Virus record (IMG/VR): IMGVR_UViG_3300033980_000247
Location: 1 to 26,651 of that record
DNA length: 26,651 bases
Reading direction: 5' to 3' (one strand)
Origin: a virus
In this document: one piece after another, positions 23,475-26,651 of the stretch
Layout of the letters: the number at the start of each line of letters is the position of its first letter
Position numbering within the stretch: position 1 is the stretch's first letter
Translations under genes and position numbers: made by a program
The notes under the pieces: generated by a model
What the model was told of the DNA's origin: nothing
Databases searched by the model: none
What the model saw: the letters and a program-made list of their open reading frames with translations, nothing else

Positions 23475-23617
23475 AATTGTTGATTTTTGCGGTTACGTTT
23501 GTTTTTTGCCCTTTTAATCCAGGTCTTAATGGATAGTGAAATGATAAGAATTGCCGCTATGATAAATAAGTCAAGCGGATTAAAGCTGTTGGGTGCGTCT
23601 GTTAAAATTACAATCAT
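23471..23617 (-). CDS. Very small single-pass membrane protein
   Basis: A 48-residue frame: ATG at 23617, one base after the helicase stop, and TGA at 23471 overlapping the next ATG (ATGA). Residues about 15-31 are strongly hydrophobic (LDLFIIAAILIISLSI), followed by a very basic tail (KTWIKRAKNKRNRKN). By the positive-inside rule the C-terminus is cytoplasmic. The tight coupling on both sides supports expression. It pairs naturally with the exported protein encoded next; the function is unknown. Confidence 0.6.
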   Translation of the reverse strand: MIVILTDAPNSFNPLDLFIIAAILIISLSIKTWIKRAKNKRNRKNQQL

Positions 23618-23618
23618 G

Positions 23619-24872
23619 TTAAAAATGGTTTATGGTTTCGCTGTCAAGGTCCCTTTTAAAATGCTCTAACGTGTAATCTTTCTTTTTTAGTACCCGAAGG
23701 TATATTTTTTCTTCGATGCCCCCGGCCGCAAAAATCCAGTACACCTTTGCCGGCCGGTCTCTATCCTTTGACTGCATCCGCGCCCGTGCCTGCCAATAAC
23801 TTACCGCCGAAAAGTCGATGTTCATCATAACCAGGGCGTCGGCCGCGCTCAAATTTATGCCTTCGCGCCCGCTTTGTATTTGACTTATGTAGATGCGATC
23901 CGGGCCCGTAGCGTTGAACTCCTCCGGCGTGTCCACAATTCGATCGCCAAAAACATTGACCAACATCTCCCGCTCGGCGATAAACTTGTAAAAGATGGCG
24001 ATTTTATGCCTGGCAAATATTCCCTTTATAAACTTTGCTTTTGTATTATCAATGGCAATTCCCTTCCGCTCCGGTTCATCCACTATGACCGTACCACTGT
24101 ACACCTGATGTAGCTTGCCCATAAGCTTGACGGCAGTGTCGGCAATGACTGTGCTTTTCTTACCGACATACACGCTGTCATACTTTAGGCGTTTGGCAAT
24201 CTCGTAGGTCTGCGCCGCCATCTCGATCGTCAGCACTTCCTCCTCTACGACCTGCTCAAACCCCGCCTCCTCTTGCGTAAAACTGATGAACAAGTGTCCA
24301 CAAACGGCTTTTATGTCCTCGTTCCGCGCATGAGTGTAATCATTGACCTCTTTGTTGTAAAGGTATTTTTTGGTGACATCGACGTAATTCTTCGCCCAGC
24401 GGTAGAAATTCGTCTCCGGGAACGGGTTATCGGAGGATATCCAAAATTGATGATAAATCTGCGACCACGATTCAGGCGTCGGCGTACCGGACAGGTAAAT
24501 GACGGGCTTTATGCCTACGATGGTCTTGAGTAACTTTGCCCGCTTGTTTGGCAGCGGAAACTGCCCGAGGCCATGCGCCTCATCGCAAATGATAAGGTCA
24601 AACTTCTCCCCGTCAATTTGATGCAGCTTGTCGTAATTGATGACATTAATCGCAAACGTTACCGGCAATGCTAAATAATCCTTCTCAATGCTGCTGATCG
24701 CCTTTTTCTTCGTTACAAATAGGACCGTCTGCGCCCCGTGTTCCTGGGCGATACTTAACGCCGTCGCCGTCTTGCCCGTCCGCACCTCCATCGCGAGGTA
24801 GACCATGCCAAATTCTTTCAGCATGGCCACCCCGCGGCGGACGATGTCGAGCTGGTAATCACGCAGCTCCAT
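23619..24872 (-). CDS. SNF2-type DEAH helicase / ATPase
   Basis: A 417-residue protein starting at MELRDYQLDIV (24872), which overlaps the previous gene by 14 bp; the frame is open to 24938. Motifs in order: DYQ near the N-terminus, Walker A-like MEVRTGKTA (28-36), LIICDEAHG (Walker B, 93-100), LSGTPTPES (motif III, about 127-133), QSGREGINLSAAD (motif V) and YWQARARMQS (motif VI, with the arginine fingers). This matches compact phage SNF2-like translocases. A role in replication or recombination beside the exonuclease and VRR-NUC genes is likely. Confidence 0.9.
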   Translation of the reverse strand: MELRDYQLDIVRRGVAMLKEFGMVYLAMEVRTGKTATALSIAQEHGAQTVLFVTKKKAISSIEKDYLALPVTFAINVINYDKLHQIDGEKFDLIICDEAHGLGQFPLPNKRAKLLKTIVGIKPVIYLSGTPTPESWSQIYHQFWISSDNPFPETNFYRWAKNYVDVTKKYLYNKEVNDYTHARNEDIKAVCGHLFISFTQEEAGFEQVVEEEVLTIEMAAQTYEIAKRLKYDSVYVGKKSTVIADTAVKLMGKLHQVYSGTVIVDEPERKGIAIDNTKAKFIKGIFARHKIAIFYKFIAEREMLVNVFGDRIVDTPEEFNATGPDRIYISQIQSGREGINLSAADALVMMNIDFSAVSYWQARARMQSKDRDRPAKVYWIFAAGGIEEKIYLRVLKKKDYTLEHFKRDLDSETINHF

Positions 24873-25350
24873 TCGGATCTGTTTTTGTTGCCAGCTTTTC
24901 GGTGTACGTGTTGATCCAGTGATTAACCTCCCAGTCAATCATGTCCTTTGTCAGCCGATAATGCTTGACAGATTCAAGGTCAGACAGCCTGTCCCCTGCC
25001 TTTTCATAGGACCAGGCAAGGATCGCTCGCTTGTCGCGGTCGGGCTCCTGGGCGATCCTATGCAGTGCCCGGCGCATAGCGTGATACAGCAGATTGATGT
25101 TAACAAGCCGATTAATCTCCTCGTCCCTAACGGACAAGTCATGCCAAATGACAAGGTCGTACTGGCTTTCTTTCATTGCCGGATGGTACATGCCGTGAAT
25201 GTCCCATGTGAAAATGTCATCATCACCCTCGATTGTGCCCGCCAAGACCATGGGCGTGGCATTAAAACGAGTAAGTCCCTGGACTGTCTTGCCGGTGCGT
25301 GTGCGGACTTCCTGCCCGCGCTCCCACGCTTCAATACTGAATGGTGTCAT
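24859..25350 (-). CDS. Phage protein of unknown function
   Basis: A 163-residue protein. The N-terminal 60 residues have a beta-strand pattern (EAWERGQEVRTRTGKTV, then IFTWDIHGMYHP) that I recall as a common opening of small phage proteins with no assigned function. A helical C-terminal part (about 75-155) is rich in Arg, Asp, Leu and Trp. Both ends overlap neighbours (ATGA at the start, 14 bp at the end). No catalytic motif was recognised. Confidence 0.7.
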   Translation of the reverse strand: MTPFSIEAWERGQEVRTRTGKTVQGLTRFNATPMVLAGTIEGDDDIFTWDIHGMYHPAMKESQYDLVIWHDLSVRDEEINRLVNINLLYHAMRRALHRIAQEPDRDKRAILAWSYEKAGDRLSDLESVKHYRLTKDMIDWEVNHWINTYTEKLATKTDPNGAA

Positions 25351-25520
25351 TGTTTTGGTGTTGTGATGTTAGTAAAAAGCTCATTGATGTAATCCTTAGC
25401 TGACTTGTCGATTGTGACGTTTTCGCCATCGGTGCCAATGCAGTCGTTGACGTACTCGATCAATGTGTCAATCAGGTCGTCCTTTGAGATGGTGACGATG
25501 CCGTCTGAATTGATGGTCAT
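25347..25520 (-). CDS. Small acidic protein, function unknown
   Basis: A 57-residue frame with ATG at 25520 overlapping the exonuclease stop (ATGA) and TGA at 25347 overlapping the next ATG (ATGA). The sequence is acidic, with helix-forming stretches (DDLIDTLIEYVNDCIG and KDYINELFTN). It fills the gap between two coupled genes exactly, the best evidence that it is translated. No family was recognised. Confidence 0.65.
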   Translation of the reverse strand: MTINSDGIVTISKDDLIDTLIEYVNDCIGTDGENVTIDKSAKDYINELFTNITTPKQ

Positions 25521-26266
25521 GGTGTAGGTTTTTTATGTGTTAACTGATAAATTGCTTGCCTGGGCTTCGCATCAGCGTTCTGCGCTTGCCATAATTGCTG
25601 TGTAATCAGAAACAGGGCCATGTCGTCGGTCGTGTTCTCCTTAGTAATGAGTTGCCACCCGATGCCCTGCAATGCCCCTTTTTTGCCCTCGGTTCGGGTC
25701 TTGCTGTTCAGCCATAGTATTGCCACCTGATCGACCTCAATGCCCGCCACGCGGTGCAGGAGCGTCCGGTACGCCGCCAGTTGCAGCCAGTAAGACGCGT
25801 GCAGGTTATTGCTTGTCTTAATGTCCATGAGCGTAGTAACGCCCCCGATCTCCACGACCCTGTCAATGGTCCCGGCGTAGCCAAGCCCGTCATGGATATA
25901 ATTTTGCTCGCTCAAGATGATGCGCGGATGGCATCGCTGCGTAAACTCGACATATCGCTCGAACATCGCCCATTCACTCATCCGGTAGCCGATCTCGCCG
26001 GATTCGGTCAAGAGGCTGACCTCCAGTCCCGCATCATATGCTTCGGTCAGTTTATGCACAGTGGTGCCTCTGCGGCCCGCATCGTCGCGGACCGCGTCGG
26101 CGTTTTCGCCCTGCGATTTCAGCCAGGCAAAAAAGGCGGCGTCTTTCGGAAAGGCTTCGAGGATTGTTGTCACGGAGGGAACAAAGCCTCCGGACTGGGT
26201 ACGGTAAAAACGGGCGTCTAAAAATGTCAGCTGCTTAGTGCTGGTGTCGATGATGTAATTGCTCAT
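25517..26266 (-). CDS. PD-(D/E)XK exonuclease (RecB/Cas4-like)
   Basis: A 249-residue protein. It opens with a substrate-binding part containing VPSVTTIL and GTTVHKLTEAY (H71). The nuclease core follows: E120, GTIDRV (D135), LMDIKTS (D148-x-K150) and YWLQLAAY (Q162, Y166), the full motif order of RecB-type nucleases (PDDEXK_1). This family is widespread in phages and is thought to act with a helicase or single-strand-binding protein in recombination or DNA repair. It is coupled to both neighbours by 4-bp overlaps. Confidence 0.9.
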   Translation of the reverse strand: MSNYIIDTSTKQLTFLDARFYRTQSGGFVPSVTTILEAFPKDAAFFAWLKSQGENADAVRDDAGRRGTTVHKLTEAYDAGLEVSLLTESGEIGYRMSEWAMFERYVEFTQRCHPRIILSEQNYIHDGLGYAGTIDRVVEIGGVTTLMDIKTSNNLHASYWLQLAAYRTLLHRVAGIEVDQVAILWLNSKTRTEGKKGALQGIGWQLITKENTTDDMALFLITQQLWQAQNADAKPRQAIYQLTHKKPTP

Positions 26267-26499
26267 GGCTGTTTGGTTTTGTTTAGTTCTTCAATAAGTT
26301 TATCAGCAAATTCCACAGCAGTGGACGTAATGTTAGTGTCTTTTACAATCCACACCCCTGGTGTTGTATCACCCGCCAATAAACCCTGCAAGGCTATCGC
26401 TGCAAAATATTCCCGTTTGGTTAGGCCATGCTGCACATGTGGCTCCCACCTTAAAAGTGTTGCAAATGCTCCGTCTGTTGGTTTAGTTTCTTGTGCCAT
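26263..26499 (-). CDS. Small phage protein (TKREYFAA-type)
   Basis: A 78-residue protein with the segment GLTKREYFAAIALQGLLAG followed by a spacer and a C-terminal helix (AVEFADKLIEELNK). I recall this arrangement in many short phage and prophage proteins of unknown function. It starts about 17 bp beyond the terminator at 26516-26549 and overlaps the exonuclease start by 4 bp. It may be the first gene of the transcript that runs through the recombination genes. Confidence 0.75.
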   Translation of the reverse strand: MAQETKPTDGAFATLLRWEPHVQHGLTKREYFAAIALQGLLAGDTTPGVWIVKDTNITSTAVEFADKLIEELNKTKQP

Positions 26500-26515
26500 G
26501 TTTTTGGTTTAACGT

Positions 26516-26549
26516 GTTAAAAATTACCCGCACCTTATGCGCGGCGGGT
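26516..26549 (-). terminator. Intrinsic terminator between two transcription units
   Basis: On the minus strand ACCCGC pairs with GCGGGT (26526-26549) across a 12-base loop, followed by AATTTTTAAC, a short T-run. It lies 83 bp after the stop of the gene at the right edge and just before the start at 26499. The stem is short but GC-rich. The remaining 26550-26632 shows no gene that I can support. Confidence 0.5.
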
Positions 26550-26632
26550 CTGCGTCAGATGGCCTGAATGGGTGCGCCTATAACGGACAAGCCGCGGGCG
26601 TTTCAGGCTCTGTAACCATCCGATGGTATATC

Positions 26633-26651
26633 TTAGAACGGTATCCCGTCA
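26633..26651 (-). CDS. C-terminal end of a probable single-strand DNA-binding protein
   Basis: Only the last five codons and the stop fit in the window. They read D-G-I-P-F-stop, the acidic-hydrophobic tip typical of bacterial and phage SSB proteins (usually DDxIPF). The tip recruits other replication and repair proteins. The position next to exonuclease and helicase genes supports this, but five residues are weak evidence. Confidence 0.4.

Noticed and set aside
1-26651. CRISPR array, insertion sequence or integrase
   Set aside because: I saw no regularly spaced direct repeats, no transposase or recombinase motifs and no terminal inverted repeats.

Overview
The window is a contiguous piece of a tailed-phage (or prophage) genome with siphovirus-type morphogenesis genes. 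Every gene I can support lies on the minus strand, so the map reads from right to left. The host is most likely a member of the Bacteroidota. Start codons lack Shine-Dalgarno sequences and are often preceded by A-rich stretches (for example before 19447 and 2998), and the structural proteins are of types I associate with phages of that phylum. Base composition is mixed and near balanced, except for a strongly AT-rich stretch at about 19495-19560. No integrase, lysis enzyme or DNA polymerase is visible, and the window cuts genes at both ends.

Right part (26651 to 19674), DNA metabolism. This part holds the last codons of a probable single-strand-binding protein, an intrinsic terminator and a small phage protein. 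A RecB/Cas4-like PD-(D/E)XK exonuclease, two small proteins and an SNF2-type helicase follow. Next come a very small membrane protein with a small secreted Cys-rich probable lipoprotein, an odd tRNA-Leu flanked by hairpins, an XRE-type regulator and a VRR-NUC nuclease. The part ends with a small unknown protein and a large primase-polymerase/SF3 helicase. Most junctions are ATGA or TAATG overlaps.

Middle (19805 to 19049), candidate replication or control region. A roughly 330-bp stretch carries many copies of a TTAATGGCAG-like motif in both orientations, with dyads and an AT-rich tract. It lies beside a gene for a protein that looks like DnaA domain IV without the ATPase.

Left part (18998 to 1), packaging and morphogenesis. 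The order is small terminase, large terminase, portal, one or two tiny overlapping ORFs, Mu-F-like head protein, HK97-type prohead protease and major capsid protein. A strong intrinsic terminator follows the capsid gene. Then comes an unusual insertion of four glycosyltransferases (GT25, an unassigned GT-A-like enzyme, GT11 fucosyltransferase-like, GT4) plus a DUF3310 protein. Head-tail connector genes, tail terminator and tail tube follow. The tail assembly chaperone pair shows a clear programmed -1 frameshift site. The left end has a short tape measure, a tail-tip protein, a second tail-tube-like protein, adhesion/fibre proteins (FN3 plus a lectin-like domain, then a Kelch/Asp-box propeller), a holin-like membrane protein and a partial unknown gene.

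The most interesting points are the glycosyltransferase cassette inside the morphogenesis operon, the repeat region with the orphan DnaA-domain protein, the chaperone frameshift and the aberrant tRNA. All functional calls rest on motif reading by eye; no database search was run.
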